64,000 nucleotides of DNA from Branchiostoma floridae. Taxonomy: Eukaryota; Chordata; Leptocardii; Amphioxiformes; Branchiostomatidae. Numbering within the stretch: position 1 is the first letter of the stretch; each line of letters begins with the position of its first letter. Below the pieces are notes generated by a model, which saw only the letters and a program-made list of their open reading frames with translations, was not told the DNA's origin and ran no database searches. The stretch covers positions 17,032,930 through 17,096,929 of the forward strand of contig NC_049996.1 of NCBI RefSeq assembly GCF_000003815.2, in the 5' to 3' direction. Below, piece after piece: positions 23,501-35,500 of this stretch. A program made the translations under genes and the position numbers.

Positions 23501-26500
23501 ATTTCAAACTCTTATATTCTTCCATTCTTCAATAAAGATTAGATTCTTCAATTGATTAATTGATTGATTGCAAATAACTGCGCAGAGTACAAAATGTAAT
23601 TTGCATGTCTAGCTGCCCAAGCTGCCAGCATCAGCCTGCCAGTGGCTGTTGTCTCTGGCCGGTACACCGTCGGTAGCGAGAGAACAGCAGGGTTTCCCAT
23701 GCCAACAGGGGCCCCAGTGGTTCCCTGTGTTCTTGGGGAAACAACAGTTAATACAAACATTAACGAAATGCAGAAAGAAAAAAAATAATCGAAACCTGAT
23801 CTACCTTGATGATGTTGTTAACCTTCACGGCCGCAATGTACAGAAATGTGTGGCCCTATGAGTAGATAGAACGTTTAATCTCGCACGGTATATCTAACCT
23901 TGATTCTTAAATGACGTTGTAAAGTAAAAAGTAGTTATGTCAAGTTTTAGTTATGTTCAAGTTGTGAAAATGCCTGTTTCATGAAATTACGGAGTTAGAT
24001 AATCCATCACCAAATAAACAATGGCTCTTCAGCATGATGAGACAATTTCGTTATAAAGAAAACAATGGTGTGAGTGTGGAAGCTGCATTTTCAACCTCCT
24101 CCCAGCGCCCCCTGTCTGGTGAGGATACCATTGCAGCAACAGCAAACCCGTTTCTGTCGCCTTCAGTGTGCAGCCTTGCACTCTGTCTCCAAATAGAAAC
24201 CATACTGCCTGATAAATGCAGCTGCATCATCCAAACATGATTAGAAAACTGATGGTGAAAGTTTCTTTTAAAGTCCTTGACCTGCCATGCTGGTGCTATT
24301 AGAAGTACATAAGAATACATGAAGAAAATATAGTGAGATTTCTATGTAACTGATGTGATAAATAAATGTCTTTGGGTATATTCGTAATGAAACACAGAAG
24401 AGGTTGAGTCATAGCAAGAAAAGATAACCGGAAGTGGCTGAGTCTTAACCCGGAAGTGGTTGTTTCAGGTCCCTGGACCTGGTTGTGCCGAGCCTGCTGA
24501 CTGGCCAGAAGTACGTGTTCCGCGTCTGCGCAGTGAACCGTGCCGGACGTGGTCCATGGGAGGCTGTGCCCGGGACCATCCTCATCAAGGAGAGGGAAGG
24601 TACGTCATCCCATCTAAACTCTCTCCTCATTGGTCAGAAAATACACAAGAAGAACGTGATATCCAATCCCCTGTCTTGTTACACTTGTGTCGTTTACAAC
24701 CTGGAAACAGAGCTACATGACATTTTGTACGATAGGGCTGGGAACCCTTATATAGTCCTTATACTGGTCCAATTATCAGATGGACCGTGAATGAATGATA
24801 GGTCTAGAGAACACACTTTCGCACCAAGTGCTGTGTATTGTTATTGAGCTCTCAGACATGTTCTCTGTACTAAACAATTTAGAACCCCATCAGACCTATT
24901 AGTTGAATCAATCTGTGGAATCGCCCTTACACAGGTCAAAATTTCCTTCAAAATATCAGATGTACTATGTACTAATAATAGTTTTAGAGAGTACACTTTC
25001 ACACATGTCCCTGTGCAGTGTATTGTTATTTAGTAGTTCTCACACATGTTCTTTGTCCTTAACCATTTAGAGCCCCTTGTGCTGAACCTGGACGCCACCT
25101 TCAAGGAGCTGTATGTGCTCCGTGCCGGAACTGTCCTCAGGATTCCCGTCCACATCGGCGGCCGCCCTGAGCCCAAGATCGAGTGGCTCAAGGAAGGCCA
25201 GAAGACGCATGGAAGGTTCGTTGTCACCGCTTTTAGAGACTTCCCGTAGTTAAATTGAAATATGGAAATATTGCAAGTGTGCTGTTCAAAATATAAAACA
25301 AATAAAAAACGTGTGACAAGAACGAAAAGGTACAAAGTTGCATCGTATAGGTGGCATAATTTTGCTTTATCTAGCTCAATTTCCTGCTTGGAGCTATCAA
25401 AAATGTAGTCAAATGCAAGCTTAGTCGTATTCATCATCATCTAAAATCTACCTTACTCTTATGAGTTTAAGTTAAGTTTATTTGCGCCTTTATCTAAATA
25501 AATAGTACTCCATTCGGCTGTCAGGGCCGCTTTTGAAGTAATTCATCATCAACTTAATGAAACATTTTTGACCTTTGATACAGGACTCTGATTGAGAACA
25601 CCGCCATCAGCACCACCCTGCTGATCAAGAACGTGTACAAGAGCGACGCTGGCGAGTACATGTGTCGCATCTCCAACGCCAGCGGCAAAAAGGAGTGCCG
25701 CGTACAGGTACGGGCGTGCTTGAAAGTTTGGGGGGTTCAAATCCAGGCTGCTGTCGATCATATAGCTTGCATGCGTCTGGAAATTCGGCTTAACTTGACT
25801 GCGGTACTGTTCAAGTGTTTTCCCTGCTCCAAACAGCAAAATAAGCTTAAGATACACAATGGAGTACGCTAAACTTGATTGGTGTACATTCTTTTTGTCA
25901 CAACTAATGGATTTAGAATCATTGTAGGTCTGCAGTAAGCTAAACGCGACTGATGAGGTGCATCTTTCTTGTTAGAACTAGTGAATTTAGAATCATTCTA
26001 GTGCTATATTAGGTAAAACTTACTTGACGTACATTTCCACCTTTCCTGTGGCAGGTGCGTGTGGTAGACAAGCCCAGCGTGCCGCTGAACCTGCACAGCA
26101 AGCCTGAGGAGATCACCTCGGACATGATCCCGCTGTACTGGGACCCGCCGGAGGATGACGGCGGGGCGAAGATCACGCACTACATCGTGGAGAAGCGTGA
26201 GGCGAAACGTGCTGCCTGGGCATCCGTGTGCAACACTGTTAGGTACGGGTCATTGTAGCAACATTGTGGCAAAATTTTAGCAACGCTGTTAGGTACGAAT
26301 CTTTATAGCAACATTGTGTCAACAAGTGTCAACATTGTGTCAACATGTTAAAGAATTTCTCGGTGCAACATAGTGACACAATTTAGCAACGCTGCTAAGG
26401 ACGGAATCATTGGAATCAGTCTGGAAAAGATTATCAATTTACGCTTACAGAATTATTAAAAAAATGAATATTTTAGCAAACATTGAGCTTTAGATTTGGT

Positions 26501-29500
26501 CAATATTCATATTCGAAGATCACTAGATATTGATTGTCATGTTACACATTTCCTTCATAGAACGACCTGCATTGCACCGGAACTTGTGGAGAAAATGGTC
26601 TACGAGTTCCGTGTACGTGCAGTCAACGAGATCGGCGAGGGCGAGAATGCGCTGAGTGGCAAGATTCGTTGCCAACCACCGCTCTGTAAGTATTGCACAA
26701 AGCTCCTCCTTGAGACAAAGTATCTGCACTGTCACATAGACTTCTAGACCTTGTCATAATTTCCATCTTTAGATTAGGGTAGAACATTTAGCTGTTGTCC
26801 ACTGTTCATTTGTCAGAATTTTTGGAAAATTTTCCCGGTACAATGAACCTGTAAAACTGTACATGGCATATTTCTTCTCTGTCACGACCAGTGAAAGAGT
26901 AGCTCTTCAGCGACCTAAAACTGTATCGAGATCACTTTCCCTTTTTTAAAAGTTAGTTAGTTAAAGTCCTTCCCGCGCCTGATGGCGCATAAGGCGGCGC
27001 CCATCTCCGATTCAGTAGCCCTTGGGCCACACAACGCAATTACTACAGCAGGGGGCTAGTCCACTGGTAGTGGTGTGTGTTCAACTTTCATACTCTGTCC
27101 CGAGTGCTGAGTGCTAAGCAGAGAAAGAAGCATGTACCATTTTTAAAGTCTTTGGTATGACTCGGCCGGGGATCGAACGACCTACCGAATGCAAGGCGAA
27201 CACTCTACCCACTAGGCCATTGCATCGGTCTTTTTTTACAAATCTGATGAAAAATGTCTGGTTTCCCCCTTAGCTCCCCCTGGCCCCCCACTCATGCTGG
27301 ATGTCGAGGACACCACGAAGGACAGTATCCTGCTGGACTGGGACCCGCCCCGCGAGGACGGCGGCAGCAAGGTTCTGGGCTACTTTGTCGAGATGAAGGG
27401 ACCAGAGGACACCGACTGGCGCAAAGTCAACATGTGAGTAGTCTTCTCTGGTTTTAGACCTGTTTCTGGTTCCTTGATGAGGGAGGCCCTTTTACTACAC
27501 CATATACTGGACTAAGCATATACACATCAATATATAGAAAGCAAGAAATTCCGGGGTAGCTTTATAAGTGTCTCGTACTGTTTTTTGGAGGAGGCACTTA
27601 ATATACAACTACATTAGATAGTAGACAAAACGTAGACACCAGTTATTGATTTATTCAAAACAACAAATCTCAACCTCATTCAAACCTGTCTCTATGACTA
27701 CCATACTTGGAAATTTTTGCAATGGAAACTGGTTAAAGCACAATATATTGCACAATTAGTATTAAACATAGATCCATGAAAGTCATCACCTTTTTGCTTA
27801 CATCAGACGTTCCTCCTACACTTTCAGGGAGTCCTTCACGTCAAGCCGTTGGCTGGTGAAGAACCTGAAGGATGACGTTGACTACGACTTCCAGGTGAAG
27901 GCGACAAACGCCATCGGCGTGGGCCCGCCCAGCGAGCCCATCACTGGCGCAAGGTGCTTCGAACTGCCGAGTAAGTGCTAAAGTCCGACCCGGACTGCTG
28001 TTAGCCTTCAGTGTGTGTGCATCAAATGTGTATAGGCAACAGGAAGAAGGTTGTGGTATCAGTACAAGTACTATAAGCCTCCAAAGTTCATTGTGCTTCA
28101 GTGTCTTCATGGTTTCAGACATTGCCCCATTGTTCTGACACGCTTTTATAATACAGTATTTCACCATCTAAAGTCTTGATATCTCTGCATGTTACTTAAG
28201 CAGTTCTCCAGTTTTTGTCAGATTTTATCTTTGAAAATGATTATTACATTAAGTCGTTTCATAATTTACATGATAAGAATTTTGTACGATTACGGTAGTG
28301 CTACCTACATGCCTGACTGAATTCCAAAGTAAAATCACCTGAGGATGTAGTTATAATCTTCACTTCTCTTCCCCCACAGGTGCGCCCGCCATTGACCTGG
28401 CCATCTCCATGCGTGACCTGGTGGTCGTGAAGGCCGGAACCCACATCAAACTGCACGCCCGCATCGAGGGCTACCCCTACCCCACCGCACAGTGGCTGTT
28501 TAAGGTACACACTTTGAGATACATGTATTTTCAAAATTACAGAGATTTTTTGTGAAACCCTCTTGAAATTTTTCAAAGCACTTTGAGATCCTTTCCCAAG
28601 CAACTTGACGTCTTTTCCAAGGACTTCATACCATTTCAAAACATCTTAAGATCTTTGCAAATAATGTTGACATCCTTTCAAACTACCTTGAGAATTAATA
28701 AAAAATATCGAGATTTAAAAAATATATAACTTTATTGAGTTGCATGAAGTGTACAGTATGTGTACACTAATGGGGATCCAATGACATAGGAAATTACTGT
28801 TCCTGCTTTTAGTGCAAGTCGTTCAACTAGTAACGGGCCAAAGGAAAGTGTTGTTGAGCGTTTACTATGAGGACCTCTAAAACAAACATTTACCTTTTCC
28901 ATATTCAGGGCGAGCCCCTGGAGGCGGGAGATCGCTACTCCATGAAGACCACGAAGAACTCCGCAGAGCTGCTGGTGAAGCCGAGTCTGCGCAGCGACAC
29001 CGGGCGGTACCACCTGGTAGTGAAGAACCTGGCGGGAACCCGCAAGGCGCCCATCAACGTCAAGGTTCTCGGTGAGTGTCTCTCGTTCGCTCTGTTGCTG
29101 CTTGCTTTGAAACCCGATGGCCTGAAGATACCGTTTGATTGTTGAAGCGTCGTCCAGAATACAAAGCGTATCAAATTAAGACAACAAAAATCTAGGCAGA
29201 AAAGGCTTCGAAATTCAGAAAAGTCAATATTGGAAAATAATATGTCTGATTTCTTGTATTGTTTATCCTTGACAGTGGCATTCTCCATTTGAATGTCACC
29301 GATGGTAACAATGATAGCAAAGAAAAGTACAACAGCTTGGCTTTTCTGACATTGGTCTCACCTGTATCCTTACCTGTGTTCTCACCACTCTCGAGCTCCA
29401 TCTATATTCTCACTTTCATCTTTACCTGTATTCTCACCCCTTCTCATCTGTACTCTGACCTGTATCCTCACCTGTCCTCACATGTATCCTCACCTGTATT

Positions 29501-32500
29501 CTCACCTATATTCTCACCTGTCCGTCTCCCCCCAGACCGCCCCGGCCCGCCAAAGGCCCCGGTACAGTTTGAGGACATCCACCAGGACCAGGTGACGCTC
29601 AGGTGGAACGTACCTGCCGACGACGGCGGCACGGAAGTCACCAACTACATCGTGGAGCGCCGCGAGGCCGCCAAGACCTTCTGGACAACCGTGAACTCGA
29701 ACCTGTCCAGGTGCGAAAAATAATTACGAATCTTTTCACCTAACAAAATATACATAGCATGAGAAAGTTACTTCTATGTAATTTTTATACATTGAAAATT
29801 AATGCAACCTTTATCTAATGTGATGATACAGTTTAGTTAAGACGATTGAATGTCTAGCAATAAGTACCCATCTAACGAAAAGTTTGTTGCGGATAAATAC
29901 ATTTCTATTAAAGGAAATACTGTAGCTTGAAAATCCATTACAATATGCTTACTCTTTTCTTAGGACGAGGATCATGGTACCGAAGCTTATTGAGGGAACG
30001 CCTTACGTGTTCCGCATCAAGGCTGAGAACAAGATGGGCATCAGCGATCCGCTCGACTCCGAGCCGGTCACACCAAAGAGCCCATACGGTAAGTCTGTGC
30101 TGTACTTGACAACAATTGTGAACAATCGGACTTGTGGTTTGCATTAACCGTTTTATTTGCACTTTCTAAGAAAACTTAATAAGACGGAAACCCATTTTTA
30201 TCCTAAAAACTAGTCCATGTTTTGCTTGTAAACAAATGGAAATGTAGTTTGTATTAACTCCGTTCTTGTGCACTTTCCAAGAATATCTAATATTATGGAA
30301 AACCAATATTCTAATTGTTGAATATAGTGTCCTCACACAAAGATATTTAAATTCTTGAACAACACCCGATTACTACTTTTGGGTCTTGTAAACCTTCCAA
30401 TTGTATAGTGTATTCTCAAAATAATTTTTTCTCTCCGCACCTTCCAGACCTGCCCGGCCCTCCACAGGAGCTACGCATCATTAACGTGCAGAGCGACTCC
30501 ATGAGCCTGACCTGGCTGGAGCCGGACTATGACGGCGGCTCGCCCGTCCAGGGATACTTCCTGGAGAAACGGGACAAGATCAGCAAGAGGTGGCTCAAGG
30601 TGGGTCCAGCTCCTCCAAGACTATTTTATAATACTTAAACGGTTGTTCGTGAATGCCAATGTGCAGATGTTGGCACACATTTAGACAGATTGGCCAAATA
30701 TGCTCGGTATGGGCATCACTCCACCGTATGTGAAAGTTGTGGAAAGTGCCTTTCCCCAGAGCACAACGAGCTACACTAACCCAAAAGATTCTTTTGGATG
30801 CAAAATTATAAAAGCGTTTATAATAAGTTTTTAAAAAGTACAAATACTAGTACAGTTTCTTTCTGTAGAAATTGCTAAGCTCTATCAAGCCTTCTCGTGT
30901 GCGTCTCTCAAGACTCCTTGACTGTATTTGAAAGAACAGTTTTAAAGTTGCGTATCTCCATGTACGTTTCAGATCGAGAAAGACATGCTCACAACGACGA
31001 CCTACAAGGTGGGAGGCCTGATCGAAGGCTTCTCATACGAATTCCGCGTCAGCGCCAAGAACGTTGTCGGCACCGGACCTCCGTCTGAGCCGACCTTCCC
31101 GGCCGTGGCAAGGCCACCACTCGGTGGGTGCAGCTCTAGTGCTTTTCTACTCTTCAATTTCTATATCAATACACAAAACAAATAAAGAAATCCAAATCCT
31201 ATCTGCTATGTCTCTACAAAGCCTATACTGTCTTAGGATAAAATGTTTGAGAAATTGTTTTTGTTGTAAGAGTATTGTCCGTATATTGATTAAGCGAGTC
31301 ACAGCCTTAACATACAAAGCCTTTTCCTAGTGTCATTTGTTAACCCCATGTTCATCCCCTATGTCCGTCCAGACCCCCCGGACCCCCCATTGGAGCCCCA
31401 CGTGGTTGACCAGACCCGCTCTACCGTGGATCTGGAGTGGGACGAGCCCGTGTATGACGGCAGTCTGCCCATCGAGGGCTACCTGGTGGAGCACAGACTC
31501 AAAGGTGGGAAATTTTTACATTAGCTAGTTTAAGGTTACCCATAACCTCTAAGAGAAACATAATTTTTACCTTTAAGAAAAATGATTTGGTGATCAGAAG
31601 GCGTTAAAATCACCAATGGGTTGTTATGAAGAATGCTTGGAGAAAATTGTTGAAAAGTGAATAATAGAGACTTACTGAAATAAGAGTTAGGATATGGAAT
31701 AAATGATGTTATTGATGACGGTACATTGCCAGCATGCATCGGTTTTAGGTTGCTCTCTTTGTGTTCTGTCCAGATTTTTTAACCTGTAGTGTCTACATAA
31801 ATATTGATATTTTCCAAGATCTATATTTGATCCTTATTATCCCCATCTCCCCATCAGGTGTGGAGACCTGGACCAAGTCGCACGACACCAGCATGGTGGC
31901 GAACATGTACTACACCGTCGCTGGGCTGGAGGAGGGACGCGAGTACCAGTTCCGCGTCTTCGCCATCAACGGCGCCGGCAAGAGCAAGCCTGCCGAGGTG
32001 CCTGGCTTCACCGTGGTTAGAGACATTACAAGTAAGTACATATTCCGTCTTCATGTTTATATTTTCCTCCACTTTTTTGCTTCCATTTAATCGTTACAGG
32101 AGACGCAATTTGTCAGTACAACTCTTAGTTTTAGCTAGTTTAGTAACGAAAAGATAAAGTCAAACCAACACTGGGAAACTACCTTTGCAAAAGGACTACC
32201 AGATTATTAATATTAATTGTCACTGTCTGGAGGTGCTCATGTCCATGTCTATAGTGACTATCTTTTTTGCTTTTACCATGTTCGCGTCTTTAAAGTGATC
32301 ACTATAAACATGTTTACTGTAGTTAATTATGTAAAATTTATAACACTCACCTTCCACCGACAGTTTACCCTGAGATCGAGCTGGACGCCTCCTGTAAGGA
32401 CACCGTGTACGCACGCGCCAACCAGAACGTCCGGATGCCGGTCTACATCAAGGGCCGACCCGATCCCAAGATCATGTGGTCCAAGGAGGGCAAGGACCTG

Positions 32501-35500
32501 CCTGGACACATCACCATCGAGAAACTCGCTATCGGAGAGGTACGGTTTTCCTACTGCTGATGCTAAATCAATATCCAAGCAGATCTTGCGTGGCCAATTT
32601 ACTCCTCTGCCAGCTAAACTCCTTCCCTAGCTTATGATACTGTCTTATGCCACGCAAGATCTGATTGGAGATTAGTGCTAAATACCTTTAATAGTCTGAT
32701 GCAGATGTTGAATTAATACGTAAAGCACAACCGTTCCTCAGTAGCTGTAATAGTTGCAAACTACAGAAACTTTTATTTGATAGTCTCTTTACGATACACG
32801 ATGCTGAACTTAGATAACTGTTGTTTTCGACCAGCGTCATGCCAGGGCTGATTAAATCTACATTTTCGCTAAACGTCTATATGCACTACTGGCAAATATG
32901 TACACAAAAAATGATGAACAGCTTTATCATATGTTCTAATTTGTATGAAGATTTACATGAAAATCAGCACATACGACCTGAGTGTATGTACTGGTGTGAA
33001 AGGCAATAGAAGTAAAAGTGGGGTGTTTGTATTGTGTTGCAGGTTCTTAAGATGAAGGTGACCCGACCCGACAGTGGTCGCTACACCGTACAGATATCCA
33101 ACGTGTGCGGGGAGGTGTCCAAGAACATCAACTTGGTTGTTCTGGGTAAGCATTTAACCTTTATTTTGTGTTGCTGTCTTTTAAGTCATGCTTCTACATC
33201 GTACATCGCATTCCATTTGTAAAAGGGTAATACAAATTCAGGTTTAGTCGCTCAGGAATAAACAAAATTTTGTGGAAAGCTAGCCTTGAAATTATATCTT
33301 TTAAAAATTATTAGAAGATGGGAAACAAGAAACATACAAATTATATTGAAAAAGTTTAAACTTTGTTCCAACACAAAGAAGGGACTCACCAGAAACATAG
33401 AATTTACTGTAATGTGAATGTCCATCTTGCAGACCGCCCTGGCCCACCGAGGAACATCACAGTGAAGTATGTGAAGAAGGACTCGTGCGTCTTGAACTGG
33501 GACATCCCTGAAGACGACGGCGGCTCCCAGATCACGAACTACATCGTGGAGCGCCGCCTGCCGAACGAGAACCTGTGGCGCAACGTCACCTCCAACATCC
33601 GGTCGCGCGTGAGCAAGGTCATGGGTCTGAACGAGGGTTACAGCTACTTCTTCCGGGTCAAGGCTGAGAACAAGTACGGCATCGGCCTGCCGGTGGAGAC
33701 CACAGAGCCTACCCTGGCTGCAGATCCTATTGGTACGTCCCGAGAAAAACCCCACAAGAGACATCCTAAATTTAAAGGATTTCAGTAGACATGTTTTCAA
33801 TAATGACTTTGGATTGATGAATGCCCTCATATGGCCATGGAAACCTGAAAAGGTCCTAAATGAATAGGATTTCTTTTGACATGTACCAGTAATGACTTGG
33901 CGTTGACGTCTAAATGATCAGATATTTTCCTCTTCCGCTTTAACAGACAACACTCACCTAACGTGTAGACGATAAGGCTTATCAATAATCTGAAAAGCAT
34001 GCTACTTGACAAGTAAGTATGATATTAAAAACAGTTTATGGAAACATCATAAATGATTTATGCTTACTTCTTTTTCTCCAGACCGTCCTACTGAACCACG
34101 TGACCTGGAGGTCACGGCCGTGACCAATAACAGCGTGTCCCTGAAGTGGCTCCAGCCGACGTACGATGGCGGCAGCCCGCTCACCACCTACATCGTGGAG
34201 CGGTGCAGACTGGGAGAATCCGACCACACGCGCATCAACACGGACGACCTGCTGGAGTGCGCGTACACCGCCACTGGCCTGAACCCTGGAGCCAAGTACG
34301 AGTTCCGGGTCAAGGCCAGGAACATCCGGTACATCGGACCGCCTTCCACGCCTACTCCCTTCATTGAAGCTAGAGATGACACAAGTAAGGAACAGACTTT
34401 TACTTTCTGTAGATTTTAGATTAACGATTCTAGCACAGACACACCTCAACGCCTATAGCTGTCTGGAGAAGGGGCGGGTGTGCTGACTAGCAAGTGGTAC
34501 TAGGAGGAACGTATTTCTATTTTCTTTACATGAGATAATGCATGTTTTCTATTGTTTCTGTAATGATTTGTTACTGATCATCACAGTGTACAGTAAGCCG
34601 TCCTTTAAACACTCTTATTTGAAGTTAGAGATGACAGTATAGTACTGTATAAAGAATCCTAAAAAGTCCTTTCTTCCACTCCCACAGAGCCGCCTAAGAT
34701 TGAGCTGGACCTGCGCCTGCTTGACGTGCTGGTGGTGCGGGCAGGTACCAAGGTGCACCTGGAAGGGCGCATCGCTGGCGTGCCGCTGCCGGCCGTCAAG
34801 TGGTCTCGCGGAGGAAAGGAGATCGCAACCAGCGATCACTACGAGGTACGTTTTTATGTACCTTCTGATCTACCATATTATTTAAGATAATCGATGTACT
34901 AATAAGTCTTGCGTTCAGTTGTAAGTGACGTACCTCAGAATTACTTCTATATACGGAATAATTAAGATTATGGTAAAATAGCATGACAATCCCTCAGCAG
35001 CTTTCTGAAAATCTGGTTAAGGTTACAAATTCTGTCTTCTGTAGAAGGTCTAGATTTGAGGGTCCCACGACTTAGTGCTAACTATTTCTGATGCAGTAGG
35101 TTATCGGATGCCACATAGAATTAACCTGAACGTTTTTTTCTCCAGGTGACCACTGTTGGAAAAGAGACCTGTCTTACTCTCCGATCCGCCAGGAGGCGTG
35201 ACACCGGAAGCTACGAGGTCAACGTGACAAACTCTGCTGGCGCCATGAACGCAACGGCCAAGGTCATCGTTCAAGGTCAGTTTCATGAGTAGATCATTTT
35301 AGTAAATAATCATCTTCCATGCAGACTGCATCTGATGGGCAGGTGGCAACACCGCGTCCCTTTCTTTGGAAACCTTTAGATGCGTATTCTAAGGGGGTCT
35401 GTGGTATTTTTGTATCAGATTGTCGCGCAGTAGTGCAATAGAACACAATTTGGAACAGAGAGCCACTGCTTTACTTGCGCTAAATGTTTATGTCACCCCA

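Noticed and set aside
23580-23770. A GC-richer intron block as a hidden exon or known repeat
   Set aside because: No frame with Ig or FN3 pattern, no usable splice pair in phase, and I could not match it to a repeat I know.
24104-24114. AGCGCCCCCTG as a CTCF-type site
   Set aside because: Only the core matches and the same string occurs by chance at the exon start near 47808; not enough to call a site.
27160-27228. A functional tRNA gene on the minus strand
   Set aside because: A and B boxes are present but there is no paired acceptor stem or CCA-ready end, and the sequence continues into a SINE body.
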